Positions 34,679-43,562 of a stretch of DNA of 64,000 nt are shown here, in pieces; the stretch's first letter is position 1, and each line of letters begins with the position of its first letter. The notes beneath the pieces are model-generated. The model made no database searches. It had not been told where the DNA came from and was given only the letters and a program-made list of their open reading frames with translations. Origin of the DNA: Clostridium mediterraneense (GTDB taxonomy: Bacteria > Bacillota > Clostridia > Clostridiales > Clostridiaceae); assembly GCF_900091705.1 (NCBI RefSeq), contig NZ_LT594785.1:2497886-2561885 (forward strand). Reading direction: 5' to 3'. A program made the translations under genes and the position numbers.

Positions 34679-35590
34679 TTAAAATTTATAATTATCTATA
34701 AGATTTTCAACTGCATTAACCATTTTTTGATTATAATCTTTTTTCTCCATATCTTCTGCATTTTCAGGCTTTGGAAGTTCTACAAGAACTGATCTTGCTC
34801 CCTTATCTTTTGCATATCCTACAAAATATCCACCATCATATACATGTATAAATTTATTCTTTAAATCAAATTGCTCATCAAAATACTTAGCCACTCCAGT
34901 AAATCCATAAGTTGCATCAAGCCATCCGTGAGTATCTACAACTACAACATCTGGACTAATAGTCATTAATTTATCTACAAGATTTTTAAGTGCCACTGCT
35001 TCTGGAGCCTCAAATGGCTTATCTCCAGTTTTATTTCTTGGATCTGTATATACTTTAAAATTACCTGTAAAATCTCTATTTATATCAATACTTTTAGATA
35101 TTTGACATCTACCTGGTCCATTATTAGTATAACCATCTAATAATCCATCTGGATTGGCTGATGGAATTATATAAACGCTCCATCCATTAAGCCCTTTATC
35201 TTGACTATCTTTTGCTGCAAGTTTTGATATTAGATTTTCTGCCATTTTTACGAGTTGATATCCATCTCTTGGCCACCCATCTTCAAATCCATGAATTGCA
35301 AAAGTCATAAGGAGAATTTTATTTCCATTACCTATTTTATAATAATAAAGAGGTCTCCCCTCTCCACTTTTCCCATATTGAACTTTAGTTACATTACTAG
35401 GTTCATTTAAATCATTAAAATTTTGTGGTATGGATTGATTTAAATTCATATTTTTATTATCTTGTGAAATTATATCATTTTCTAATTTCGCTTGTTTTTC
35501 AGTAGTTTTTATAAATATAATATAAGCTAAAGCAAGAACTACAACTACTATTATTCCAATAATTATCGAGTTTTTTATCTTTTTGTTCAT
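34679..35590 (-). CDS. Membrane-anchored M14 zinc peptidase
   Basis: 303 residues with one N-terminal helix (about 8-26), so the enzyme faces the wall. The zinc site is complete: His99 and Glu102 in AIHGFEDGW and His220 in VDTHGW. Arg171 in DINRDF and the catalytic Glu270 in SVLVELP follow the M14 pattern. Related bacterial enzymes split gamma-D-glutamyl-diamino acid bonds of peptidoglycan stems. The start at 35590 follows AAAGGACAT; a longer frame upstream lacks a site. It is the paralog of the next gene upstream, each with its own terminator. Confidence 0.88.
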   Translation of the reverse strand: MNKKIKNSIIIGIIVVVVLALAYIIFIKTTEKQAKLENDIISQDNKNMNLNQSIPQNFNDLNEPSNVTKVQYGKSGEGRPLYYYKIGNGNKILLMTFAIHGFEDGWPRDGYQLVKMAENLISKLAAKDSQDKGLNGWSVYIIPSANPDGLLDGYTNNGPGRCQISKSIDINRDFTGNFKVYTDPRNKTGDKPFEAPEAVALKNLVDKLMTISPDVVVVDTHGWLDATYGFTGVAKYFDEQFDLKNKFIHVYDGGYFVGYAKDKGARSVLVELPKPENAEDMEKKDYNQKMVNAVENLIDNYKF

Positions 35591-35735
35591 ATTATGTCCT
35601 TTCCTTCTAGAGTAATATTTCAAACTCTTCCAATTTTATTCTCTAAAAAAGGCATTTAAATTACAAATAGTTAGTATTACCATTTGTTAACTATTTATTC
35701 ACACTTTATCAACAGTTTATTAATATAAGTATAAT

Positions 35736-35773
35736 AAAAAAGGACTAACCCAAATATAAGCTAGTCCTTTTTT
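35736..35773 (-). terminator. Intrinsic terminator between the two M14 genes
   Basis: AAAAAAGGACTA pairs with TAGTCCTTTTTT around a 14-base loop. Confidence 0.87.
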
Positions 35774-35780
35774 ATTACAT

Positions 35781-36827
35781 TTAAAATTGATAATTATCTA
35801 TAAGATTATCAACTGCTTTAAACATTCTTTCATTATATTTTCTATTTTTCATATCTTGAGGATTTGCTGGTGGTGGAAGCTCTACTAGTACTTCTCTTGC
35901 CCCTTTTTCTCTAGCATACCCTGCAAAATATCCACCCTCATAATTTTTTACTGGCTTATTATCTAAATAAAATTGTTTATCAAAATAACTTGCAACTCTA
36001 GCATTTCCATAAGTTGTATCAAGCCATCCATGAGTATCTACTACTACAAGATCTGGACTAATATCTAATAATCTATTTACAAGTCCAGCTAAAGCTCTAG
36101 CTTCTGGACTTTGAAGTGGCTTAAATCCTGTCTTATTTCTAGAATTATTAAAATGAATAAAATTACCTGAAAAATCTCTATTTACATCAATTCCCTCAGA
36201 AACTTGACATCTACCTGGTCCATTATTAGTATATCCATCAACTAATCCATCTGGATTAGATGTTGGTATAACATAAACTGTCCATCCATTTAAACCACCA
36301 TCTTCGTCTTCTTTCTCTGAAAGATGAGATATTATATATTTTGCCATATTAACAAGTTGATATCCATCTTTTGCCCAACCATCTTCATAACCATGAATAG
36401 CAAAATTAAGAAGAAGAAGTTTTTTACCATGACCTATTTTATAATAATAAAGTCCTCTACCTTCTCCACTTGTTCCATATCTAACTTTTGTTACATTATC
36501 AGGAACAGAAAAATTATTTAAACTACCTATTACTTCTGTTGAAGATTTAGTTTTTTCTTTATTTTTTTCAGCTTGCTCTTTCTTTTCTTTAGCAGCTTCT
36601 TTTTCTTGCTCTAGTTTTTTAGCCTGTTCCTCTTGAAATTCTCTCTTCTCCTGTACAGGTGTAACTACATTATCTTTTTGCTGATTCTCCTCAGCTAAAA
36701 TTTGCTGTTGAAGACTCTCTGCTTTAGCTTTTTTCTTTTGTGTTGCATCGAATGTCATAAAAGCTAAAATTATTGTAACAATAATAATTATCGCACAAAT
36801 AATTGAATTTATGATATTTCTTTTCAT
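35781..36827 (-). CDS. Membrane-anchored M14 zinc peptidase with coiled-coil stalk
   Basis: 348 residues. An N-terminal helix (about 6-25) is followed by a Lys/Glu-rich coiled-coil stalk (about 30-95, with EKEAAKEKKEQAEKNKEK) that the paralog lacks, and then the same peptidase domain. Zinc ligands are His145, Glu148 and His266; Arg217 is in DVNRDF and the catalytic Glu316 in VLVELP. The longer stalk would place the enzyme deeper in the wall than its sister. The pair probably arose by duplication and acts on peptidoglycan or a surface peptide, which is inference from the family. Confidence 0.88.
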   Translation of the reverse strand: MKRNIINSIICAIIIIVTIILAFMTFDATQKKKAKAESLQQQILAEENQQKDNVVTPVQEKREFQEEQAKKLEQEKEAAKEKKEQAEKNKEKTKSSTEVIGSLNNFSVPDNVTKVRYGTSGEGRGLYYYKIGHGKKLLLLNFAIHGYEDGWAKDGYQLVNMAKYIISHLSEKEDEDGGLNGWTVYVIPTSNPDGLVDGYTNNGPGRCQVSEGIDVNRDFSGNFIHFNNSRNKTGFKPLQSPEARALAGLVNRLLDISPDLVVVDTHGWLDTTYGNARVASYFDKQFYLDNKPVKNYEGGYFAGYAREKGAREVLVELPPPANPQDMKNRKYNERMFKAVDNLIDNYQF

Positions 36828-36956
36828 TAGTTAATCATGTCCCTTTCCTATGATTTGTCAGTCTCCCTTTATTTTACTACTAAAAAAAGTTATTTTTATG
36901 ACAAAATTATCAATATTGAATTTATTTTGGACATATTACATCTTTTTATCTTAAAA

Positions 36957-37607
36957 TCAAGTTCTAGGTTGTCCTAAATAACTTGGATTCTTTGTTTGAT
37001 ACCATACTTCTCCAGGACCTGTAAATTTCATAACATATCCCTCACCACCAGTAAGAGATGCTATTCCAGTAGATATCATTTCAACAGAATATTTCATATC
37101 CGAATCTCTTAAAATAATATGATTAGTATCAACTATAAATCTTTCTCCAACTTCTAATTTTTTATATAAAATAGCTCCATAACTTGCAAGACAAAGTGTT
37201 CCTCTACCTTCTGCTTCAACTTGGAATATACCTTCCCCTGAAATTAATCCATTTACTCCCTTATTCTTTGTAGATAATTCAATTTCTCCCTCTGAAGCTA
37301 GAAAAGTATTTTGACCTAGCATATATTTTTTAGTACCATCCATTTCTTTAAACATAATATCTCCCAAGAAATGTGAAGATAATATCAGTTCACCATCTGT
37401 TTTGGCTCTAAATTCTTGTAAAAAAATAGATTGTCCTGAAAACATTCTTCCAAAAGCTTTCTTAAAGCCTCCTGATTTTATTTTCAATTCAAAAGTATCT
37501 GTCATAGATACCATAGCATCACTAGCTACAATAAATTTCTCACCTGCAAAAGCAGTTATTTTTAAAACAGCATTTGCATCACTACATAACTTCTCTAACT
37601 TACTCAA
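36957..37607 (-). CDS. AIM24-family protein
   Basis: About 216 residues of Gly-punctuated beta strands, with IVASDAMVSMTDTFELKIKSGGFKKAFGRMFSGQS and a final GEGYVMKFTGPGEVWYQTKNP that are standard in the AIM24 (TIGR00266) family of trimeric beta-folds. Bacterial members have no settled function. I choose the TTG at 37607 because GGGGGGAG is five bases upstream; an ATG at 37622 would put that site inside the gene. It stands alone between the peptidases and the LprI-domain genes. Confidence 0.88.
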   Translation of the reverse strand: MSKLEKLCSDANAVLKITAFAGEKFIVASDAMVSMTDTFELKIKSGGFKKAFGRMFSGQSIFLQEFRAKTDGELILSSHFLGDIMFKEMDGTKKYMLGQNTFLASEGEIELSTKNKGVNGLISGEGIFQVEAEGRGTLCLASYGAILYKKLEVGERFIVDTNHIILRDSDMKYSVEMISTGIASLTGGEGYVMKFTGPGEVWYQTKNPSYLGQPRT

Positions 37608-37667
37608 AGTAACTCCCCCCATTAATCAAGTAATTATAATTTTTATAAATATATATAAGATAATTAT

Positions 37668-37699
37668 AAAAAAAGTCTATCCAATTAGATAGACTTTTC
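37668..37699 (-). terminator. Intrinsic terminator
   Basis: AAAAGTCTATC pairs with GATAGACTTTT, with further A residues upstream; it ends the LprI-domain gene at 37699. Confidence 0.88.
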
Positions 37700-38763
37700 T
37701 AACTTATATTTGAGTTATTTAATAAATAGAAGAATCTTGCTTTTATAAGAGCTATTGAAACCCTATTTTCTACAACATTTTTCATATTTATATCTTTAAA
37801 AAATTTAGATGCTAAATTCATCTGAGTATTTCTAAAAGTATCCCACTCCATCTGTGGAATATCTAAAATATTATTATACAATTTATTATTTCTACTATTA
37901 CTAATAATATTTTTATATAAACTATTAAGCTCATCATTCCATATAATATTAGCATTTCTATATCCTTCTACAATAGTTTCCTCACTATCTTTAGAATCTA
38001 AAAACATTTTAATAATATACTTTTGTGTAGCATTAAACTCATTTAAACTTTCTTCTTCATATTTATTTATATGATTTGATTCAATTAAATTACTTAAATC
38101 AAAATTAGGATTATTATTAATTAAATAATAAAAGAATAAATAATAACATCTTCCTTTAGTTATAGTTAGTTTTATATTTTCTTGGATTATAAGAGTTTTT
38201 GCCTCTCCCTTATACTCATTTCCTATTTGTATTAAATCTTGATTTAAGTAATTCAACCACTCATTTTGTTGCATATTAAAGAAATCAAGTTCTGTTGGAG
38301 TAAGATTTTTTTGTATATCACTACTTAGCTCCTTTAATTCATTATTCCATAAATTATATGACTTATCTAAGCCTTCTTCTATATCATAATTATTATCCTT
38401 ATTGGAATTCATAATATTAAATTGCTCTGTATTTAAAATAGCAAAACTATTTAAATATTTTTTTGCTAACTCACTTAATTTATCCTGCTCCTTTAAACTG
38501 AATACCTTTAATTTCTCATTCACCTTATCTATATCACCTTGAGTTATAGATATATTTTTCTTACTATTTTTATTATTTAATTCATCAGTATTACCTGATC
38601 CATTAAAATTAGTATCATTATTAGCTTCTGGTGAATTAATATTTAAAGTCTGAATCCTAGCGTTTAAGTTATTATATTTATCATGCCTATATCTGTAGTA
38701 TCCAAATATTGAAATACCAATAATACACGCAGCTATAATAACAACTAAAAATCCTTTTTTCAT
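37699..38763 (-). CDS. Membrane-anchored protein with two LprI-like domains (1 of 3)
   Basis: 354 residues: N-terminal helix after MKKGF (about 5-22), an Asn/Asp-rich linker to about 75, then two LprI/DUF1311-type helical repeats. The repeat pattern W-N-D/N-E-L-x-x-L-Y ... Q-x-x-W-x-x-Y/F-R appears as LWNNELKELSSDI..NMQQNEWLNY and IWNDELNSLYKNI..PQMEWDTF; each ends in an ARFFYLL or GRCYYLFFYYL helix. LprI proteins are known as lysozyme inhibitors in mycobacteria; here a wall-protection role is only inferred. The linker is acidic in place of the Ser-rich one of the second copy. Confidence 0.8.
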   Translation of the reverse strand: MKKGFLVVIIAACIIGISIFGYYRYRHDKYNNLNARIQTLNINSPEANNDTNFNGSGNTDELNNKNSKKNISITQGDIDKVNEKLKVFSLKEQDKLSELAKKYLNSFAILNTEQFNIMNSNKDNNYDIEEGLDKSYNLWNNELKELSSDIQKNLTPTELDFFNMQQNEWLNYLNQDLIQIGNEYKGEAKTLIIQENIKLTITKGRCYYLFFYYLINNNPNFDLSNLIESNHINKYEEESLNEFNATQKYIIKMFLDSKDSEETIVEGYRNANIIWNDELNSLYKNIISNSRNNKLYNNILDIPQMEWDTFRNTQMNLASKFFKDINMKNVVENRVSIALIKARFFYLLNNSNIS

Positions 38764-38814
38764 TTAAGCTCTCCTTAAGATAAATTATTATAACGCTATT
38801 TAATTATAAAATAA

Positions 38815-38855
38815 ATTAGTATAGAAAAGATTTCAAAAAAGTATAAATTTGAAAT
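38815..38855 (-). promoter_or_regulatory. Shared LprI-gene promoter layout, copy 1
   Basis: On the minus strand TTGAAA is followed after exactly 22 bases by TATAAT. The same TTGAAA-22-TATAAT or TATACT layout lies before the two sister genes. The 22-base gap is too long for an ordinary housekeeping promoter, so TTGAAA may be an activator site. Confidence 0.45.
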
Positions 38856-38910
38856 AAAAAGGTAATATATGTATGTAAAATGTTTTTATTTATAAAATTT
38901 AATAATACAT

Positions 38911-38946
38911 AAAAAAGTACTTTAGGTTTCTAAAGTACCTTTTTTA
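38911..38946 (-). terminator. Intrinsic terminator of the second LprI gene
   Basis: AAAAAAGTACTTTAG pairs with CTAAAGTACCTTTTTT around GTTT. Confidence 0.9.
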
Positions 38947-38971
38947 TAAATTAACTTTCCTAAAATCTTAA

Positions 38972-40021
38972 TTAAAAGTTAAGTAAAGTAAATATCTTAG
39001 CTTTTGTAAGTGCTATTGAAACCTTATTACTTGCTATACTTCCCATATCACTTGAACTATAATAATTTTGAGCCATATTTAATTCATTAGATTTAAAATT
39101 AACCCATTCTTGTTCTGGTGTTCTTAAAGAATTAATCTCATATGAACTATTTCCACACTTATTCATATCTTTTTGATATACATTATCTATTTCATTAACC
39201 CATTTATTATTAATATTATTATATGCATTTACAAGATCAGCAGTTGTTTTACTATTTGAAATTGCATTATTAGCATAATTTTCTATTGAATTAAATTGAC
39301 TTAAAGCATCCCCAGCATTACCACTTACTAATCCACTTAAATCTAAATTAGTATTATTATTATCTAAATAGTAGAAGAATAAATAATAACATCTTTCTTG
39401 ATTCATTTGTGTTGCTCTACTTCCTTGAAGTAATGGAATCATTGAACACCAAGGTTGATCCCCTATCTTCTTTATTGCATTATTCTTATAGTTAACCCAT
39501 TCATTTTCTTGATTTTTAAGAAATTCAGCTTCTTTAGGTGTAAGATTTTTTTCTATATCTCCATATAATTTATTTAATTCATCATTCCATAAGCTAGCTG
39601 TTTTAAATGATGCATCATCCATTTGATTTTGACTTTGTTGATTATTATTAGTTATATTATTAGCCTGAGCAATTAAATTCTCAAACTCTTGTAAATATTG
39701 TGGTGCTAAAGCACTTAAAGCCGCTTGATTCTTTAGGCCAACATTAAGTTTAGTTTCTGAAGAACTACTTGTAGAATTTGATGAAGAACTACTACTTGAG
39801 CTTCCACTATTTGAGCTAGTACTTCCATTACTACTTGATTCACTTCCTGAACTTGTAGAACCTCCATTATTATTAAAATTATTGCTTGTCCCATTATTAA
39901 CTGAGGACTTAACTACATTATTTACACTATGACTACCTTCTTTAGCCACTCCAACTCCAATACCTACTGCTATTCCTATAACAGCTACAGCTATAACAGT
40001 TATTAAAAATCCTTTTTTCAT
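38972..40021 (-). CDS. Membrane-anchored protein with two LprI-like domains (2 of 3)
   Basis: 349 residues with an N-terminal helix (about 5-25), a low-complexity Ser/Asn/Gly linker (about 35-92) and two LprI-like repeats: LWNDELNKLYGDIEKNLTP..NQENEWVNYKNN and KWVNEIDNVYQKD..TPEQEWVNFKSNE. The signature helix QERCYYLFFYYLDNNN is shared with both sisters. The Ser-rich linker should reach through the wall. Each sister has its own promoter and terminator, so the three are co-regulated copies and not an operon. Confidence 0.82.
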   Translation of the reverse strand: MKKGFLITVIAVAVIGIAVGIGVGVAKEGSHSVNNVVKSSVNNGTSNNFNNNGGSTSSGSESSSNGSTSSNSGSSSSSSSSNSTSSSSETKLNVGLKNQAALSALAPQYLQEFENLIAQANNITNNNQQSQNQMDDASFKTASLWNDELNKLYGDIEKNLTPKEAEFLKNQENEWVNYKNNAIKKIGDQPWCSMIPLLQGSRATQMNQERCYYLFFYYLDNNNTNLDLSGLVSGNAGDALSQFNSIENYANNAISNSKTTADLVNAYNNINNKWVNEIDNVYQKDMNKCGNSSYEINSLRTPEQEWVNFKSNELNMAQNYYSSSDMGSIASNKVSIALTKAKIFTLLNF

Positions 40022-40060
40022 TTATTTTCTCCTTAATAATTTAAAAATATAAAATACTTA

Positions 40061-40102
40061 CCAAGTATACTCTTAATTTCTATTATTATGGTTTCAAAAT
40101 GG
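40061..40102 (-). promoter_or_regulatory. Shared LprI-gene promoter layout, copy 2
   Basis: TTGAAA, 22 bases, TATACT on the minus strand. The surrounding TATCCATTTTGAAACCATAA is almost identical to copy 3. Confidence 0.55.
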
Positions 40103-40150
40103 ATATAATTTAAAGATAAACTAATGATGACCTAATATAGAAAATAAATA

Positions 40151-40182
40151 AAAAAGCACTTTGAATTTTCAAAGTGCTTTTC
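40151..40182 (-). terminator. Intrinsic terminator of the third LprI gene
   Basis: AAAAAGCACTTTG pairs with CAAAGTGCTTTT around AATTTT. Confidence 0.9.
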
Positions 40183-40264
40183 TATTACTAATTATTTTTT
40201 ATTATCTAATTATTTATAATATATTTAAATTAAGATAAAGCTAATTTAATATTGAAAATTATTA

Positions 40265-41347
40265 CTATAATAATAAAATAATTGTTCTAGCTTGTGTAAG
40301 AGCTATAGAAACCTTATATTTTGCAATACTCTTCATAGCATTTGTATTATAATAACCTTCTGCTAAATTAATTTCATTTGATTTATAATTAATCCAGCTT
40401 ATTTCTCTCTTTACAAACTCTGTATTAGTATTATCATTAACAAATTGGCCTAAAACTTGTCTATATACATTATTTATTTCTTTAGTCCAAATATCATTTA
40501 CATTTGCATATGTATCTACAATACTTTGTTCGTTTGTTCCCATATTTAAAAATTCTTGTCTAGCCATTGCCCCTACTTCTTCAAAATTCTTTAAATTAGC
40601 AGTTGGTTTTACATCAAGTAATTTACTTAAATCCAAGCTAGTATTATTGTCATATAAATAATAGAAGAATAAATAATAACATCTTTCCTTAGTCATTTCA
40701 ATTTCAGCACTTCCTTCATCTAAGGCCTTCATTGATCCTAAATTCTGATTAGCAATTGTAGCCACTGAATTTTTTCTATAGCTGATCCATTGTAATTCTT
40801 GATATTTAAGAAAATTAAACTCGCTTGTTGTAAGATTTTCTTCTATATTATCATATAACTTATTTAATTCATTGTTCCATAAATTATATATTTGTTGACC
40901 ATTTTTACACATTTGTGCATCACTAGATGAATTTCTACTTATATTGTTAGCTTCAATAATTATATTTTGAAAGTCATTTAAATATTGTGGTGCCAAAGTA
41001 CTTAAAACTGCTTGATTTTGTAATGTAACATTAAAACTACTATCTGAATTTGAATTATTATTATTTGTATTATTAGTATTTGAATTTGAATCATTATTAT
41101 TTGTATTAATATGTGAACTATCTTCATTTGAGTTAATACTTACAACTCTATTTGATTCATTTTCTAAACCATTTGAACTTCCATACATACTATTATTCAT
41201 TGAATTATTATTAGAATGATTTTTACTTGTAGGAGCTGTAAGTAAGTTATTAATACTATTACCACTTTTACTTGCTGCTTCAATTCCCATACCCAATAAT
41301 ATACCTATGATAGCAACAACTATAATAGTTAAAAATCCTTTTTTCAT
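40265..41347 (-). CDS. Membrane-anchored protein with two LprI-like domains (3 of 3)
   Basis: 360 residues, built like its sisters: MKKGF and helix (about 5-24), an Asn/Ser-rich linker (about 33-105) and two LprI-like repeats, LWNNELNKLYDNIEENLTT..YQELQWISYRKN and IWTKEINNVYRQVL..KREISWINYKSNE. The helix KERCYYLFFYYLYDNN is conserved. AAGGAGAAT precedes the start. Repeated duplication with divergent linkers suggests selection for dose or for varied reach in the wall. Function is inferred from the LprI family only. Confidence 0.82.
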   Translation of the reverse strand: MKKGFLTIIVVAIIGILLGMGIEAASKSGNSINNLLTAPTSKNHSNNNSMNNSMYGSSNGLENESNRVVSINSNEDSSHINTNNNDSNSNTNNTNNNNSNSDSSFNVTLQNQAVLSTLAPQYLNDFQNIIIEANNISRNSSSDAQMCKNGQQIYNLWNNELNKLYDNIEENLTTSEFNFLKYQELQWISYRKNSVATIANQNLGSMKALDEGSAEIEMTKERCYYLFFYYLYDNNTSLDLSKLLDVKPTANLKNFEEVGAMARQEFLNMGTNEQSIVDTYANVNDIWTKEINNVYRQVLGQFVNDNTNTEFVKREISWINYKSNEINLAEGYYNTNAMKSIAKYKVSIALTQARTIILLL

Positions 41348-41389
41348 TTATATTCTCCTTACAACAACATATTAAATCCTCTATCCATT

Positions 41390-41433
41390 ATAAGGGGATT
41401 CTTTATTATTATGGTTTCAAAATGGATAAAGTT
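41390..41433 (-). promoter_or_regulatory. Shared LprI-gene promoter layout, copy 3
   Basis: TTGAAA, 22 bases, TATAAT on the minus strand, in a block (TATCCATTTTGAAACCATAA) that matches copy 2 over about 24 bases. Confidence 0.55.
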
Positions 41434-41523
41434 AAATGGGTATAACATCATACAAAAGTCTTATTTGTTTACTCCTTGTAACCTATTTAACAACTTCAAT
41501 CCATATATTTACTAAATTAAAGT

Positions 41524-41554
41524 AAAAAAAAGTAGCTAGAATACCCTAACTACT
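41524..41554 (-). terminator. Intrinsic terminator
   Basis: On the minus strand GTAGTTAG pairs with CTAGCTAC and is followed by eight T residues; it ends the two-gene operon 42503-41576. Confidence 0.75.
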
Positions 41555-41575
41555 ACATTAATTTTTATATATTTT

Positions 41576-41845
41576 TTAATTTTCTGCTGCTTCTACTTCA
41601 GAAATAAGTTTATCTATTTCTTCTTGAAGTTCTGCTTTTTTTGGATCTAATTTTTTAAGTTCTTCTTCCTTAGTTTTAAGCTTTTGAGTGTTCTCTTCAT
41701 ATTTACTCTTAACTTTTTCATGCTCTGATATGCTTATTTTATCATTAGTCACAAAAATATTTACTGTAATTGCTCCAACAAATAAAAGAGCTACAAATAA
41801 TGCAATGTTCAAAATAGTCTTTTTAATTTTATTTAATAATTTCAC
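41576..41845 (-). CDS. Small membrane-anchored coiled-coil protein
   Basis: 89 residues: one helix (about 11-31, LNIALFVALLFVGAITVNIFV), then a continuous coiled coil rich in Lys and Glu (EKVKSKYEENTQKLKTKEEELKK region). It starts at a GTG after AAGGGG. It lies 19 bases after the gene for another exported coiled-coil protein (41865-42503), so they form an operon and may form a shared coiled-coil complex outside the membrane. Confidence 0.78.
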   Translation of the reverse strand: MKLLNKIKKTILNIALFVALLFVGAITVNIFVTNDKISISEHEKVKSKYEENTQKLKTKEEELKKLDPKKAELQEEIDKLISEVEAAEN

Positions 41846-41864
41846 TTTTATTACCCCTTAAATC

Positions 41865-42503
41865 CTAATAACAATTTCCACATGCAGTAAGCCCTGCTGC
41901 TTTAGCACTACTCAAAGTTACCTGAGTTGCTGATTTAGTATTACCACATTTACTTATTCTGTGATATCTCTTTCCTGTTCTAGTTTTCCAAACCATTTGT
42001 CCTATAGGCTCTGCTGCTTGATTGTTACTACTATTTGAAGAACTACCACCTGAATTACTATTACTACTATTTGAAGAAGTACTTCCTGAATTACTACTTT
42101 CATCAGAACTTGCAAAGCTCTGTGACTCTTGTCTTTCGCTTTCAATTCTTTCTTGCTCTTCCCTAACTTTTCTTTCCCTTTCTAATCTTTCTTCCTCTTC
42201 TTTTGCTACTCTTTCACGCTCTAATCTTTCTGCTTCTTCTTTTGCAAGTCTCTTTTCTTCCTTTTTAGCTAATAACTTTGTTTTTTCTTCACCTAAAAGC
42301 TTAATACTCTCATTCTTTTCTGATAATGATTTATTTACACTCTCTAATTTAACTTCTATCTCATTATTTTTTCTGATATAAGTATTATGCTCCTTTGCAT
42401 CTACTCCACTTGGATAACCAAGTGCAACTCCCATAGTAAGTGCAATAACACTTGTTATTACTCGCTTCTTACTCTTAAAAAACTTACCCTTAAAATTAAA
42501 CAT
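41865..42503 (-). CDS. Exported coiled-coil protein with C-terminal Cys/His motif
   Basis: 212 residues: N-terminal hydrophobic segment (about 14-31), a coiled coil (about 45-120, with ERERVAKEEEERLERERK), a Ser/Asn/Gly linker (about 125-160), and a compact C-terminal domain, VWKTRTGKRYHRISKCG..AKAAGLTACGNCY. That last piece (Y-H-x4-C then C-x-x-C) is a small metal-binding module found at the ends of various secreted clostridial and bacillar proteins. It heads a two-gene operon with 41576-41845. Role unknown; a wall-spanning tether is plausible. Confidence 0.8.
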   Translation of the reverse strand: MFNFKGKFFKSKKRVITSVIALTMGVALGYPSGVDAKEHNTYIRKNNEIEVKLESVNKSLSEKNESIKLLGEEKTKLLAKKEEKRLAKEEAERLERERVAKEEEERLERERKVREEQERIESERQESQSFASSDESSNSGSTSSNSSNSNSGGSSSNSSNNQAAEPIGQMVWKTRTGKRYHRISKCGNTKSATQVTLSSAKAAGLTACGNCY

Positions 42504-43051
42504 CTTTTCCCCCTAAACACATTAAAATATCCAATCTATTCTAATATATTTAAAGATCATTATGTGTAGAATTTTGTAGAAAGACACTATAATAATATTT
42601 AAACTTTGTAAAATTAAAATTAATAGTTAATAATTTATATCACTAAGATTTAATTTAATAATATGAAAATGTTTTACTCCTTATATACAAGCTCAAATTC
42701 TTCACATACAACCAACATATCTTCCAAAAATTTCATTTTAAATTCACCAAGTTCTTCATTAAAAACTTAAAAAGATATTTTTATTTCTGCTTTAATTAAC
42801 TATCAAATAAATAAATTTAATATATAAGCTAGTATTTTTATTTTTTAACTATATTTATGTTAATAACTTTTAAAACACCTTGCTAAATATATCTTTAATT
42901 CTATAAATTATTATCATTCCTAAAATAAACATTTATTCCTTATAATATATTTGTTACTTTTTTCATTTACTAAGATGCTAATTTTAAATTAAAGATAAAT
43001 ATTAGAATATCCCAATATAAATTACTCTTAATTAACAAAGGAGGATTTAAA
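42504..43051. other. Long AT-rich intergenic region with a coding scrap
   Basis: 548 bases. On the minus strand a frame of 30 codons ending at 42674 reads like a protein end (EELGEFKMKFLEDMLVVCE, then EFELVYKE) but follows a stop and has no start. The rest appears empty. AAAGGAGGATTT just before 43052 serves the next gene. Confidence 0.35.
42674..42766 (-). pseudogene. Short coding relic, unknown family
   Basis: About 30 codons with normal codon use and acidic helical character, ending in a natural stop. There is no start or ribosome site, and a stop lies upstream. Probably the 3' end of a deleted gene; chance cannot be excluded. Confidence 0.25.
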
Positions 43052-43384
43052 ATGAATAAAAATACTAATAACTCAAACTTAAAATTTATAAGCAACTTAA
43101 TACAAATTAATAAGAAAATTAGACTAATCATAAAGAACAAATATACAAATTTAAAACTATCTATTAGAATAAATAGTTTTATAATTCCCGATATTAATAA
43201 TATAAATACTCCAACTGATTCTCATAATGTACCTAACAATATAATAAATGATATAGATAGCTTATTTACAAATATTGTTGATGGTGTAGATTCATTTATT
43301 GGTGATATTGGTAATGATTTTAGTAGCTTTGATGGATTTAATAACTCCAATAATGGTGGAGATGGTGGTGGATGTATATTCTAA
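43052..43384 (+). CDS. Small Asn/Asp-rich protein with Gly-Cys tail
   Basis: 110 residues with no signal peptide or membrane helix. The first half is basic (NKKIRLIIKNKYTNLKLSIRI), the second half acidic and hydrophobic in turn (IIDNDIDSLF-like segments, VDGVDSFIGDIGND), ending NNGGDGGGCIF. A single Cys at the third residue from the end after a Gly run is unusual. AAAGGAGGATTT gives a very strong start. It stands alone. It may be a substrate for modification or lipid attachment, but no processing enzyme lies near, so I assign no function. Confidence 0.65.
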   Translation: MNKNTNNSNLKFISNLIQINKKIRLIIKNKYTNLKLSIRINSFIIPDINNINTPTDSHNVPNNIINDIDSLFTNIVDGVDSFIGDIGNDFSSFDGFNNSNNGGDGGGCIF

Positions 43385-43562
43385 AGCCTATAAAATACTA
43401 ATATTTTTACTTAATATAGTGAATTCCAATTTTAATTATATATATTTTTGACAATACTATAGGTATTAGAAATAATATAAACTAAATTTTCAAAATTATA
43501 TAAATTCTAGTTGTATGAAAGTGAACAATATGTTAAATTTAGTTTAATAATAACCTGAACGA

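Noticed and set aside
42022..42381. Plus-strand Leu/Ser-rich frame opposite the exported coiled-coil gene
   Set aside because: Antisense of a Glu/Lys/Arg-rich coil and Ser linker, which reads as Leu/Ser; no ribosome site.
43052..43384. C-terminal CIF as a prenylation box
   Set aside because: A CaaX box needs three residues after Cys, and bacteria do not normally use it.
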